Shown here: positions 8,578 to 16,010 of the stretch, piece by piece
Position numbering within the stretch: position 1 is the first letter of the stretch
How the letters are laid out: every line of letters begins with the position of its first letter
NCBI GenBank assembly: GCA_049515135.1
Contig: JBEKUJ010000007.1
Span: 124,001-188,000 of the forward strand
From: Fen-1364 sp049515135
GTDB taxonomy: Bacteria; Spirochaetota; Spirochaetia; SZUA-6; Fen-1364
DNA: 64,000 nucleotides
Reading direction: 5' to 3'
Notes under the pieces: model-generated
What the model saw: the letters and a program-made list of their open reading frames with translations, nothing else
Databases searched by the model: none
What the model was told of the DNA's origin: nothing
Translations under genes and position numbers: made by a program

Positions 8578-9243
8578 ATGAAAAGGTTTGCTGGAATTGC
8601 AGGGTTTCTTCTCATCGGTTCTCTTCTGTTTGCGCAAAACTCGACTTCGGCTGCCAGCGCATTCCTCCGGCTGATCAGGACCGGCAGCCCGGATCAGGTG
8701 CTGGGAGCAATCAAGGAGGGAGCAGACGTCATGCAGAGGGATGCAACGGGTCTGACGCCCCTGATGTCTGCTGCACAGGACAATCCAAACCCCGAGGTGG
8801 TGAAAGTGCTTATCACGGCCGGCGCGAACATCGAAGACAGAGACGCCCTGGGTTTCACGCCGTTGATGTGGGCAGCGGGAGGCAATTCGAACCCACAGGT
8901 AATGAATGCGTTGCTTACTGCAGGCGCGAATGTCATGGCTAAGAGCAGAGAGGGCGAAACATCGCTGATCTGGTGCGCGAACAATAACCCGAACCCCGAG
9001 GTGATGCGGATGCTGCTCGCCGCAGGGGCAAGCGTAAATGACGCTGATAGCTCCGGCATGACTGCGCTAATGTGGGCTGCGAAGGCCAACTCGAACCCCA
9101 AAATTGTCACGCTCCTGCTCGGCGCGGGCGCCAACGGCAAGACAGTCAACTTCAGCGGAAAAACGGCTTTCGACTATGCCGGGGACAACGGAAAGCTGAA
9201 GGGAACCTCGGCGTACTGGGCCTTGAACAATGCAGGATACTAA
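8578..9243 (+). CDS. secreted ankyrin-repeat protein
   Basis: 221 residues with a Sec signal peptide (MKRFAGIAGFLLIGSLLFAQ), then five to six ankyrin repeats of about 35 residues. They share a pattern such as GLTPLMSAAQDNPNPEVVKV followed by LITAGANIEDRD. The N-P-NPEVV turns are unusually uniform. Ankyrin arrays bind proteins; the partner is unknown. The start is preceded by GAGGAGAG, 18 bases after the SPFH stop, so the two genes may be co-transcribed. A relic of a similar ankyrin gene lies at 23135-23300. Confidence 0.85.
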   Translation: MKRFAGIAGFLLIGSLLFAQNSTSAASAFLRLIRTGSPDQVLGAIKEGADVMQRDATGLTPLMSAAQDNPNPEVVKVLITAGANIEDRDALGFTPLMWAAGGNSNPQVMNALLTAGANVMAKSREGETSLIWCANNNPNPEVMRMLLAAGASVNDADSSGMTALMWAAKANSNPKIVTLLLGAGANGKTVNFSGKTAFDYAGDNGKLKGTSAYWALNNAGY

Positions 9244-9281
9244 GAGCGGAACGTCCCGCGGTGGAGGAACCCGGGCGCGAC

Positions 9282-9596
9282 ATGGAGCTTCTCATGATCG
9301 AGCTTGAGGTTTTAGGGATCGGACAAATGCCGAAACTGAAGCCCGCGCACCAGCCTGAGATAACGCACACGCCTTGCGTGGGGACACACGTTTTTATTTG
9401 GAGTGACACGGTAGCGGAGAAGGGTCCTCCCGAAGGACTGAGCTGCAAATGCGGAATGTTCGAGCTGCATTACGCGATCTGTGAGTGCGGGTGCGGCTGT
9501 GTAACCATGTCTTTGCGTTTCAAGCAGCAGAGAATCGACCTTGAAGGAGCAGCAACGGTCCAAAGTCGAGAGCGGGGCAGTGGGGCTCCTGGATGA
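9282..9596 (+). CDS. small Cys-rich hypothetical protein
   Basis: 104 codons from ATG 9282. The middle part looks like real protein with clustered cysteines and histidines: HTPCVGTHVFIW and LSCKCGMFELHYAICECG, suggesting a metal-binding or disulphide-rich fold. The last 30 residues (QSRERGSGAPG) are less convincing and a frameshift near 9540 is possible. No family recognised. Confidence 0.4.
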   Translation: MELLMIELEVLGIGQMPKLKPAHQPEITHTPCVGTHVFIWSDTVAEKGPPEGLSCKCGMFELHYAICECGCGCVTMSLRFKQQRIDLEGAATVQSRERGSGAPG

Positions 9597-9599
9597 TGC

Positions 9600-10139
9600 T
9601 GCCAACCAAGGCCTTGTCTTTGTGCCTGAGACCCTGGGCAAACTCCACGCTGATGTAGCAAAAGATGGGAAAGGATCACTTCGGTTGGATCATACCCATT
9701 TACTGAAGATGGTTTCGGGCTACATCAAGAGAATCGATCCGCTCACCGGTGAGGATCTTCATGGCGGTCCTCGATGCAGAGTTCGAGATTGTCAGCACAT
9801 CCCGGGAGCTCCCCGGCTGAGAGCGCTGCATCGGGCATTTCACCGATGCCAGCATGGTGCCGTGTCCGACGGGGCGGACCGCTCTTCCGCCGGTTTCGCT
9901 CGGCGCGGAAAAGGGCTACCTTCCAATTCATCCGTGGGAAGCCATGAAAGGACCCGGACGCGCATTCCGGGCGCGGAAACTCACAGGCCTCTTCAGCGCC
10001 CAGCTCTCTGACACCCGCCAGACCGCGGTCTGGCGCGGTGTCGGTGTCGTCCGCCTTAGCGGTCATCGGGTTGCCTCACCCATCGCGTTGGAAGCTGCCG
10101 CCGATATCGCCTATGGGCTCGCCGAGCAGCGCAGCATCG
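9600..10139. other. degenerate spacer before the response regulator
   Basis: About 540 bases with short open frames in all phases but no intact gene. Given the kinase C-terminus just downstream, this is probably decayed sensor-kinase sequence, although I could not align any of it convincingly. Confidence 0.4.
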
Positions 10140-10250
10140 ACGACCATGCGACACCGCGCCGCGACGGCGGACGCGGAGCCTCGCATCGAGAGGCTCCCGC
10201 CGGGTACCCGGATCTCATGTCGCATCGACAGCTCCCAAGGAGATTTCTGA
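10140..10250 (+). pseudogene. C-terminal remnant of a sensor histidine kinase
   Basis: One frame ends MRHRAATADAEPRIER then LPPGTRISCRIDSSQGDF and stops at 10250. This fits the last part of a HATPase domain of NarX-type kinases (MRERA...G...IES.PG.GTRI). Its TGA shares a base with the response-regulator ATG, as in an intact kinase-regulator pair. No intact kinase body is found upstream in any frame. Confidence 0.5.
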
Positions 10251-11056
10251 TGGTAAGGCCCGTCACGTTTCTCGTCGTCGACGATCATCCCGTGTTCAGG
10301 CAGGGCCTCGTCGCCCTCATCAGGAGCAACAAGCGCTACCATGTATGCGCTGAGGCAGGCACTGTGGCCGAATCCCTTGCGGCGCTGGAGAAGGCGGTAC
10401 CTGATATTGCACTCGTGGACATATCACTCGTAGGCCAGAACGGTCTGGATCTTGTGAAGACACTGAAGTCGGCGCATCCCGAGGTGCTGGTGCTTATCAT
10501 TTCCATGCATGACGAGGTCATCTACGCGGAGCTGGCGCTGAAAGCGGGGGCCAGGGGCTACATGATGAAGCAGGAAGCTGCCTCGGTCATGCTGGACGCC
10601 ATCGAGACGGTGATTTCCGGCAATATCTATGTTTCCGCCATCATGCGTGACAGGCTCCTGGAAACGATGTTCAGCCGTCGGGAGGGAGTCGAGGCAACTT
10701 CAGTCTCGCGCCTCAGCGACAGGGAGCTGGAGGTGCTGGAGCTGATGGGGCAGGGCTATGGCGCGGCGGAGACCGCGAAGGCGCTGAACCTGTCGGTGAA
10801 GACGATATATGAGTACCGCGACCATATCAAGGAGAAGCTCCAGATCGTGGGAGCAGGAGCGAGCGCGCCTGCGCCATCAGAAGCCTACCCTACGTCGGAA
10901 CCGGCTAGAATCGGACAAAGGTCGAATTCCCAAATAGGTTGTATTACCTATCCCGCTCTGCCCAAACAAGTGGTACAAAAACCAGGGGCAGGTCACAATT
11001 GTATTCCAGGTAAGCCGCAAGCCTTTCACGGAACGTTCTTGGCGGAACGTTCTTGA
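10250..11056 (+). CDS. NarL/FixJ-family response regulator
   Basis: The receiver domain (residues 1-125) has the acidic pair in FLVVDDHPVF, the phospho-acceptor Asp in IALVDISLVGQNG, the Thr/Ser position in LIISMHDE and the conserved Lys in GYMMKQE. A LuxR-type helix-turn-helix follows (LSDRELEVLELMGQGYGAAETAKALNLSV, split by the turn, then KTIYEYRDHIKEKL). AAGGAGAT precedes ATG 10250. After KLQIV the sequence leaves the family pattern and runs about 65 further residues. A one-base shift near 10850 gives ERARLRHQK, closer to a normal NarL end, so the C-terminus may be frameshifted. The partner kinase is a remnant. Confidence 0.8.
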   Translation: MVRPVTFLVVDDHPVFRQGLVALIRSNKRYHVCAEAGTVAESLAALEKAVPDIALVDISLVGQNGLDLVKTLKSAHPEVLVLIISMHDEVIYAELALKAGARGYMMKQEAASVMLDAIETVISGNIYVSAIMRDRLLETMFSRREGVEATSVSRLSDRELEVLELMGQGYGAAETAKALNLSVKTIYEYRDHIKEKLQIVGAGASAPAPSEAYPTSEPARIGQRSNSQIGCITYPALPKQVVQKPGAGHNCIPGKPQAFHGTFLAERS

Positions 11057-11090
11057 TCGTTAGAATAGTGCGGTCCACGGAGGGTGCAAG

Positions 11091-11280
11091 GTGAAAAAGC
11101 GAACAGGGCGCCTCAAGAAGAGTCCTAAGCAGGAAGGGGTGACGCTGCGCACGCTGATCGACAATTTGCCTGACGGCATCTTTCTGAAGGACAATGAAAG
11201 CCGCTTCGTCTTTGCGAATCAAGTCATCGCGGAGCTGATGGGCGCCCCTGATCCTTCGGCGCTCACCGGCAAGACAGACC
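11091..11280 (+). pseudogene. truncated PAS-domain sensor gene
   Basis: GTG 11091 begins MKKRTGRLKKS and then a clear PAS N-terminus, LRTLIDNLPDGIFLKDNES and FVFANQVIAELMGA. PAS homology stops at ALTGKTD, about 11280, where the 3' end of the convergent gene begins. The nonspecific frame runs on to 11414. The rest of the sensor, presumably a kinase or cyclase, is absent. This looks like a recombination or insertion junction. Confidence 0.7.
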
Positions 11281-11287
11281 ACCCGCA

Positions 11288-12289
11288 TCAAGAAGAGCAC
11301 ACCGCCATTGGCAGATCCTTGACAGTGAGGAGTCCTGGATTTGCATGGACTACTCGTAGTATGGAGTTGACGACGGTGGCAGCTGTGCCAATATCGCCGT
11401 TGATCCCGCCATGAACCGTCGCGCGAACGTCCGGAATGCCATAGAGACATACTTCGTCATATGTCTCGCGAGCTCCAAGATACGCAACAAACTCGAGAAT
11501 AATCCGAATTTTGCCCTCCACAGATCCATAGCCCATTTGCCTGACTCCGGCTACTTGGCCTGGCTCAACTGTTAGGTATTGGCTTGAGGCCTTTGCCTCA
11601 GCGATGACAGGATCTATTTTTTCAGCTACTTCATCTAGCTGCCATCCCATTCCGCCGGCTATCATGCCGATGGACTCCTGTATCCCTACGTGACGGATTC
11701 TCCCACCATCCACCAGCGCTTGAAACTCCCGAATAGAACAACCGGCGCCGATCTTCTTCTGAAAGGGCAATCGCCTCAACGAGGCGTCTTGAACTCGCGC
11801 AACTTTCACAAGGTCTACCTTTTGGCAAACCCCGCTCATGAAAAGGGGCCAGGCATCCATGAGAAAGCCCGGGTTTATGCCGGTGGCAAGAACAGTGACG
11901 TTATGCTCAAGGGCTGTACGGTTTATCCGATTGGACAGCTCGGGATGCTTTTTATAAGGAAAGGAGAGTTCTTCACAAGTTGAGATTACATCGCAACCGG
12001 CCTCAACTATCTGCTGAAGTTGGTCGACAACGCGAGTCAGTTGCGATGAGGTGCAGTGAAGCACGACATCTGCAGAATTGAGACCAGCGACTGCTCCCAG
12101 ATCATTTGATATGGAGACTCCGATCTTTTGATTCTGTCCGGCAAGCTCACCGAGGTCTTTTCCCACCTTGTCTTTCGCGGTATCGACCGCACCAATTAAA
12201 GTCAAGTACGACCTCTGCAAAGCGAGCTTTGCGACGCTGCACCCAATTGGCCCACAGCCGTACTGGATGACGTTGATTTTGTTCTTCAA
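11288..12289 (-). CDS. 2,4-diaminopentanoate dehydrogenase-like NAD(P)-dependent enzyme
   Basis: 333 residues of the DapB-N/DAP-dehydrogenase family. The Rossmann start INVIQYGCGPIGCSVAKLAL binds NAD(P). VVLHCTSSQLTRVVDQLQQI and the ATGINPGFLMDAWPL segment match Ord-type enzymes that oxidatively deaminate 2,4-diaminopentanoate in anaerobic ornithine fermentation. The C-terminal half carries the family dimer/substrate domain. Other ornithine genes (ornithine aminomutase, thiolase) are not in the window, so the true substrate may be a different amino acid. It is last in a leftward unit with the GcvT-SHMT fusion and meets the truncated PAS gene tail to tail. Confidence 0.7.
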   Translation of the reverse strand: MKNKINVIQYGCGPIGCSVAKLALQRSYLTLIGAVDTAKDKVGKDLGELAGQNQKIGVSISNDLGAVAGLNSADVVLHCTSSQLTRVVDQLQQIVEAGCDVISTCEELSFPYKKHPELSNRINRTALEHNVTVLATGINPGFLMDAWPLFMSGVCQKVDLVKVARVQDASLRRLPFQKKIGAGCSIREFQALVDGGRIRHVGIQESIGMIAGGMGWQLDEVAEKIDPVIAEAKASSQYLTVEPGQVAGVRQMGYGSVEGKIRIILEFVAYLGARETYDEVCLYGIPDVRATVHGGINGDIGTAATVVNSILRVVHANPGLLTVKDLPMAVCSS

Positions 12290-12346
12290 TGATGTTTCCC
12301 CCTTTTCTCTTGGTCAGACTCGCCCGAAAGTGTAAAAGTCAGCCGC

Positions 12347-12550
12347 TTAGAATTCATTGAATGCGCCTTCGGTTTTCATGCGATGAAGTACTTTTTCGAA
12401 CGCTTGGAGACGGCCGAGTTGGCAGGGATAATTGGGTCCAGACAAGCCTTCCCTCTGGCGAGAAACAGCTACAAAATCCAGGTACTAAAAGGACTCGTGG
12501 GTCTTCGAGTAACAAACCTTCTGTTCAACCTTGTGCTTCATACCTTTCAT
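12347..12550 (-). pseudogene. small gene with in-frame amber codon (nonsense relic or recoded)
   Basis: From ATG 12550, preceded by AGGGGAG, one frame reads MKGMKHKVEQKVCYSKTHES then F, meets TAG at codon 22, and continues in the same frame for 45 codons (YLDFVAVSRQREGL, LGRLQAFEKVLHRMKTEGAF) to TAA at 12347. The downstream part is protein-like. The frame fills the gap between the fusion gene and the dehydrogenase gene on the same strand. Either the amber is a nonsense mutation, or it is read through (pyrrolysine or suppression). No family recognised. Confidence 0.35.
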
Positions 12551-12640
12551 GGAACTACTCCCCTTACAGAACGCGCTTCAGGCCTGCCTCGATGCTCGGC
12601 AGCGAAGCCCTTCACGATCCGCTCAAATGGTTCTCCGCGA

Positions 12641-15334
12641 TCACAAGCACATCCGAAGTCTCTCGCAAAGAGCCAGAGCCTCGGCGTGCGGCAGGCAGTA
12701 CTGCATCTCCGTAAACTGTTCGCGGAAACGCGAAACCTTATCCCGCACATCTCGACCGTTCAGGATGACTTCCTCCATAAACCCGGCTAGCTCGGTGAAA
12801 TCCTTCGGCCCCATTCCAAATCGGGTCATCTCCTGGACTCCCATGCGCAGACAACTTGCAGCTGTGAAGCTTTCGTCGTCCGGAGCAGCCTGGTAGTTGA
12901 CGATAATGTTGTTCGCTTCGAGGGCTTCTGCCACTAAGGGTCCCTTGCCGTATCCAACACGTATAATTACCTGATGAGTCTCAGTGTATCCCGCTCGTGG
13001 ATCTCCTTCGACGGCTAATCCAGCATTCTTCAAGGCTTTGGCGAATGCCTTTGCATTCGTGATTACCGCCTTCTGGTATTCGGACTTAAAAGCATTCATC
13101 TCGTACGCGGCCATCAGCAAGCCGACAAGAGTGCCAAGGTGGTGGTTGCTGACACTTCCCGGGAAGACCCGCCTCACAATTGCGGCCCATAGAGCTTCCA
13201 GATCACTGCCGGTAGACATGTTGCTCGCAATAAGACCTCTTTGCGGCCCGAAGAAGGTCTTGTGGGTTGAGCCTGTCACAATGTCCACGCCTTCCATGAA
13301 CGGTTGCTGGAAATCAGGCCCGAGCAGACCCAGAACATGTGCCGTGTCATACATAAGGATTGGGCGAGGGGCCATATTTGTGATCATTTTTGAGATCTCT
13401 GAAACCGGTTCCCGGTACAGGGTCATGCTCTTGCCTAGAATAATAAGCTCCGGCTTGTGAAGCCAGATCAGCTCTTCTGTACGAGGCAAATCTATATTGT
13501 AGGGATTTTCCCGAAGCATGGGAAAAGGGATCACAGCCGGCCTATCCGTTGCAGGATCTATAGCGACGAAGGACCGAAGCGCGCCCATCGGTTGGGCACT
13601 TAGGTGTCCACCGCGGCTAAGGTGATGATTCATCACCTTGCGGAGTCGGCGTGGCTCAGCTTTCCTGTCCATTCGGTTGAGATAGTCGACGAGGCCGCCA
13701 AAAACCGCTGTGTTGGCCATCTGGCCACTTATAGTCCTCAATTCAACCTCAGAGCAGCCGAGATAGGCAGTAAGCTCTGCCACTAACAGTTGCTCCAACT
13801 CTTCGATCATCCGCGTTCCCTGGTAGTAAAATATCTCCTTCTCCCCCAAGGACGCCATCGCACGGTGTTCGGCGTACCGGTGAGATGCGTCCGTAATGGA
13901 TAGCCACGAAACGAGAGGGGAGACGGTTTGCTCTGAAGGGATAAGGTTTATTGTTTGCCGCTGTCGCCAGATTGTGTTCTGCACAGTCTTTTCTACAAGA
14001 AGCTCCGCCGCCATAGAAAGTCCTATTGCAGGGCTTCTCGTTGATTGACATTTTGGCTTTACCAGAACCGGCCTAGCGTACGGGGGTGCCGCGCTTGAGA
14101 GATGCCGCACCACGATCACGGCCTCAAGAGTGCGCTCGCTCTGCTTTATCTCCAGAGTCTGCCCCGCCTCAAGGGCGGCGTCGAGATATGCCAAGGCAAT
14201 CGCCCGCATCCCCTTCTCTTCGGATGGTACCGCGAACAAACCTTGGCCTGTGAAATTCCAATAGGGAACCATGGTGCCACTGGTCACATGGCCGACAAGA
14301 CGACTCCCGACAAAAACTTCATACCCCTGACGCGCTATTCCGGGGCCGGTCATGGCGACAGGAACTATGACTTTCCTCAGAGTGTCCGTTTGTCCGGAAT
14401 GACAGCCCTTGTGCTCTGCCCTCCTCTTCAGTTCTTCCTTCTGCCTTAACAGCGCGGCCCGTCCAATGAAATCGCCCTTTTCGGAGGAGAAGCTGACAGC
14501 CGTCACAGTCGAAGGGGCCGCGAGGATGGGGATGCCTTTCCCTTCTCTGTCTGTCCCAAGTTCGTGCCCAAAGAGGGGAAGGCCAGCCTCGAGGCGCAAA
14601 GTGTCCCGGGCGCCCAGCCCCACTGGAGCCACGCCTTGACTTGCGGCGAGGATCCTCTCCCAGACTAAGACCGCCCTCTGCGCCGGCAGAAACAGCTCGA
14701 AGCACAAGGGTTCCCCGGTGTAGCCCGTGCGGGAGACCGTCAAGGGAATGTTTTCTCCTTCGATGCGGCACTCCCGCAATCGGTTTCTCCAGGGATCTGG
14801 GAGAGCAATCAGCCCCTCTTCGAGAATAGACCCCAAGACACACTTGGCGGAAGGACCCTGCAGGGCGATCATCGCAAGCTCTTGACTAGCATCTTCGAGG
14901 CTGACCGCATCAAAGCGGGACTTCAGATTGTTGAGCCAAACCCAGTCCTTCTCTACGTTGGACGCGTTGACTACCAGGAGAAAGTTCGGTTCTTCCTCCG
15001 CGAGTCCATCATCCAATCGGTACAAATAGGCATCATCCACAGCGCACCCGTTCTCGTCGGGAATCACCGTATATTGAGCCATTCCAGAATCGAGGCCGGC
15101 GCAATTATTCGTCAGCGCGTATTGAAGAAATCGTACAGCATCTTTACCACGTATGGCGAAACGCCCCATGTGTGAGATATCAAAAAGTCCAGCGCTTCTG
15201 CGAGTTGCCAAGTGCTCCTGAAGAATCCCCGCTGCGTACGCTACTGGCATATCCCAGCCGCCAAACTCTACCATTTGGCCGCCATGATTCCGGTGCCAGG
15301 AGTTGAGGACCGTCCTCTTCAAGGAATCACTCAT
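12641..15334 (-). CDS. GcvT-serine hydroxymethyltransferase fusion protein
   Basis: 897 residues with two enzyme halves. Residues 1-410 are aminomethyltransferase (glycine cleavage T protein): VEFGGWDMPV, LFDISHMGRFAIRG, the folate-site Asp in GCAVDDAYL, and GLGARDTLRLEAGLPL. Residues about 445-870 are a divergent PLP-dependent serine/glycine hydroxymethyltransferase: INLIPSEQTVSPLV, SGQMANTAVFGGL, YDTAHVLGLLGP and the PLP lysine in STHKTFFGPQRG. The canonical YAEGYPGRRYYGG loop is replaced by a longer, different sequence. Tetrahydrofolate-bound one-carbon units could pass between the halves. AAAGGA precedes the ATG. The donor amino acid is unknown; sarcosine-, glycine- or 2-methylserine-type chemistry are options. 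Confidence 0.85.
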   Translation of the reverse strand: MSDSLKRTVLNSWHRNHGGQMVEFGGWDMPVAYAAGILQEHLATRRSAGLFDISHMGRFAIRGKDAVRFLQYALTNNCAGLDSGMAQYTVIPDENGCAVDDAYLYRLDDGLAEEEPNFLLVVNASNVEKDWVWLNNLKSRFDAVSLEDASQELAMIALQGPSAKCVLGSILEEGLIALPDPWRNRLRECRIEGENIPLTVSRTGYTGEPLCFELFLPAQRAVLVWERILAASQGVAPVGLGARDTLRLEAGLPLFGHELGTDREGKGIPILAAPSTVTAVSFSSEKGDFIGRAALLRQKEELKRRAEHKGCHSGQTDTLRKVIVPVAMTGPGIARQGYEVFVGSRLVGHVTSGTMVPYWNFTGQGLFAVPSEEKGMRAIALAYLDAALEAGQTLEIKQSERTLEAVIVVRHLSSAAPPYARPVLVKPKCQSTRSPAIGLSMAAELLVEKTVQNTIWRQRQTINLIPSEQTVSPLVSWLSITDASHRYAEHRAMASLGEKEIFYYQGTRMIEELEQLLVAELTAYLGCSEVELRTISGQMANTAVFGGLVDYLNRMDRKAEPRRLRKVMNHHLSRGGHLSAQPMGALRSFVAIDPATDRPAVIPFPMLRENPYNIDLPRTEELIWLHKPELIILGKSMTLYREPVSEISKMITNMAPRPILMYDTAHVLGLLGPDFQQPFMEGVDIVTGSTHKTFFGPQRGLIASNMSTGSDLEALWAAIVRRVFPGSVSNHHLGTLVGLLMAAYEMNAFKSEYQKAVITNAKAFAKALKNAGLAVEGDPRAGYTETHQVIIRVGYGKGPLVAEALEANNIIVNYQAAPDDESFTAASCLRMGVQEMTRFGMGPKDFTELAGFMEEVILNGRDVRDKVSRFREQFTEMQYCLPHAEALALCERLRMCL

Positions 15335-15347
15335 GGGTTTCGTCCTT

Positions 15348-15458
15348 TCAAGCGTCCACTATCCAGACATCGCCGGAAAGCTGCTGCATTACTGTCACAA
15401 AATGCACTCCATCAGGGTAGTGCTCAATTTTCGGTTCTTCGACTTCCCCTCGTGCCAC
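15348..15458 (-). CDS. possible 36-residue peptide upstream of the fusion gene
   Basis: GTG 15458 is preceded by GGAGG at nine bases and reads VARGEVEEPKIEHYPDGVHF, then VTVMQQLSGDVWIVDA. It stops 13 bases before the gcvT-shmt start. The composition is protein-like. An alternative reading starts at ATG 15505 (MYGEYFSDAE) in another frame, and a single-base shift would join the two into a protein of about 50 residues. Either a tiny gene or a frameshifted one. Confidence 0.35.
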   Translation of the reverse strand: MARGEVEEPKIEHYPDGVHFVTVMQQLSGDVWIVDA

Positions 15459-15517
15459 TTCGAACTGTGCCTCCGTTCGGCATCACTGAAATACTCCCCA
15501 TACATTGATCCTCCAAA

Positions 15518-15545
15518 ATGATAGCTTGGCGCGTCGAATTGTCAA
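15518..15545 (-). promoter_or_regulatory. near-consensus promoter of the GcvT-SHMT unit
   Basis: On the minus strand TTGACA (15545-15540) and TATCAT (15523-15518) are spaced 16 bases apart. Transcription would start near 15511, right before the GGAGGA and ATG at 15505. Confidence 0.6.
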
Positions 15546-15559
15546 CAAGAAACCTTTCA

Positions 15560-15920
15560 CAAAAGGCCTTCAGGAGTTTGAACAGAAGATGCAGACGAAG
15601 ACTCAAGTCTGTTTTTCGGCCACTCGCAGTCTCGTCTGAGCGCGCAAACAGCCGTTGGGCTACCTTCGCCAGAGCCATTACTAGATAGAGAGTCCCCGAG
15701 CATGTTGCTCACGTGAAAGGATTTGTCGAGCTGGTGTGCCGTCTCCTCGATCCGGGACCACACTGGAGCTGATCGAGAGGCCACACGTCATGCCTTTCCT
15801 CGCCTTGCTGCCTCCATGACTCCTCTGCGGGTTGTTGACTGGACAATCTTCTTGTTGTTCACTATGGTACATTAGCGATACGGAACAGGCGAGATAATCT
15901 ATCTTTGCAGTGAAAGGAGG
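15560..15920. other. divergent intergenic region
   Basis: About 360 bases between the leftward and rightward amino-acid units. Several short frames exist on the minus strand but none has a ribosome site or a recognisable protein. A TTGTTGACTG element at 15832-15841 could be a -35 region for the rightward transporter, though no well-spaced -10 follows. Confidence 0.35.
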
Positions 15921-15927
15921 TGGCGCG

Positions 15928-15993
15928 ATGTCAAGTGCCCCGCGTAACATAGATCTGCACAGATGTTGCGCCGAGGCAATTCCTAGTTTCTAG
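15928..15993 (+). CDS. possible 21-residue leader peptide
   Basis: AAAGGAGGTG lies six bases before ATG 15928, an almost perfect ribosome site. The frame reads MSSAPRNIDLHRCCAEAIPS, then F and TAG at 15991, 17 bases before the transporter gene start. It could be a regulatory leader for the livK-like operon. There is no run of a single amino acid that would reveal what is sensed. Confidence 0.3.
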   Translation: MSSAPRNIDLHRCCAEAIPSF

Positions 15994-16010
15994 ACAAGGA
16001 GGAGAATCCT

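Noticed and set aside
11281..11414. C-terminal part of the PAS frame as a genuine protein tail
   Set aside because: This stretch is the antisense of the 3' end of the dehydrogenase gene, so PAS homology ends before it.
15424..15678. 84-codon minus-strand frame upstream of the fusion gene
   Set aside because: It runs through the near-consensus promoter and starts upstream of the predicted transcript start, without a ribosome site.
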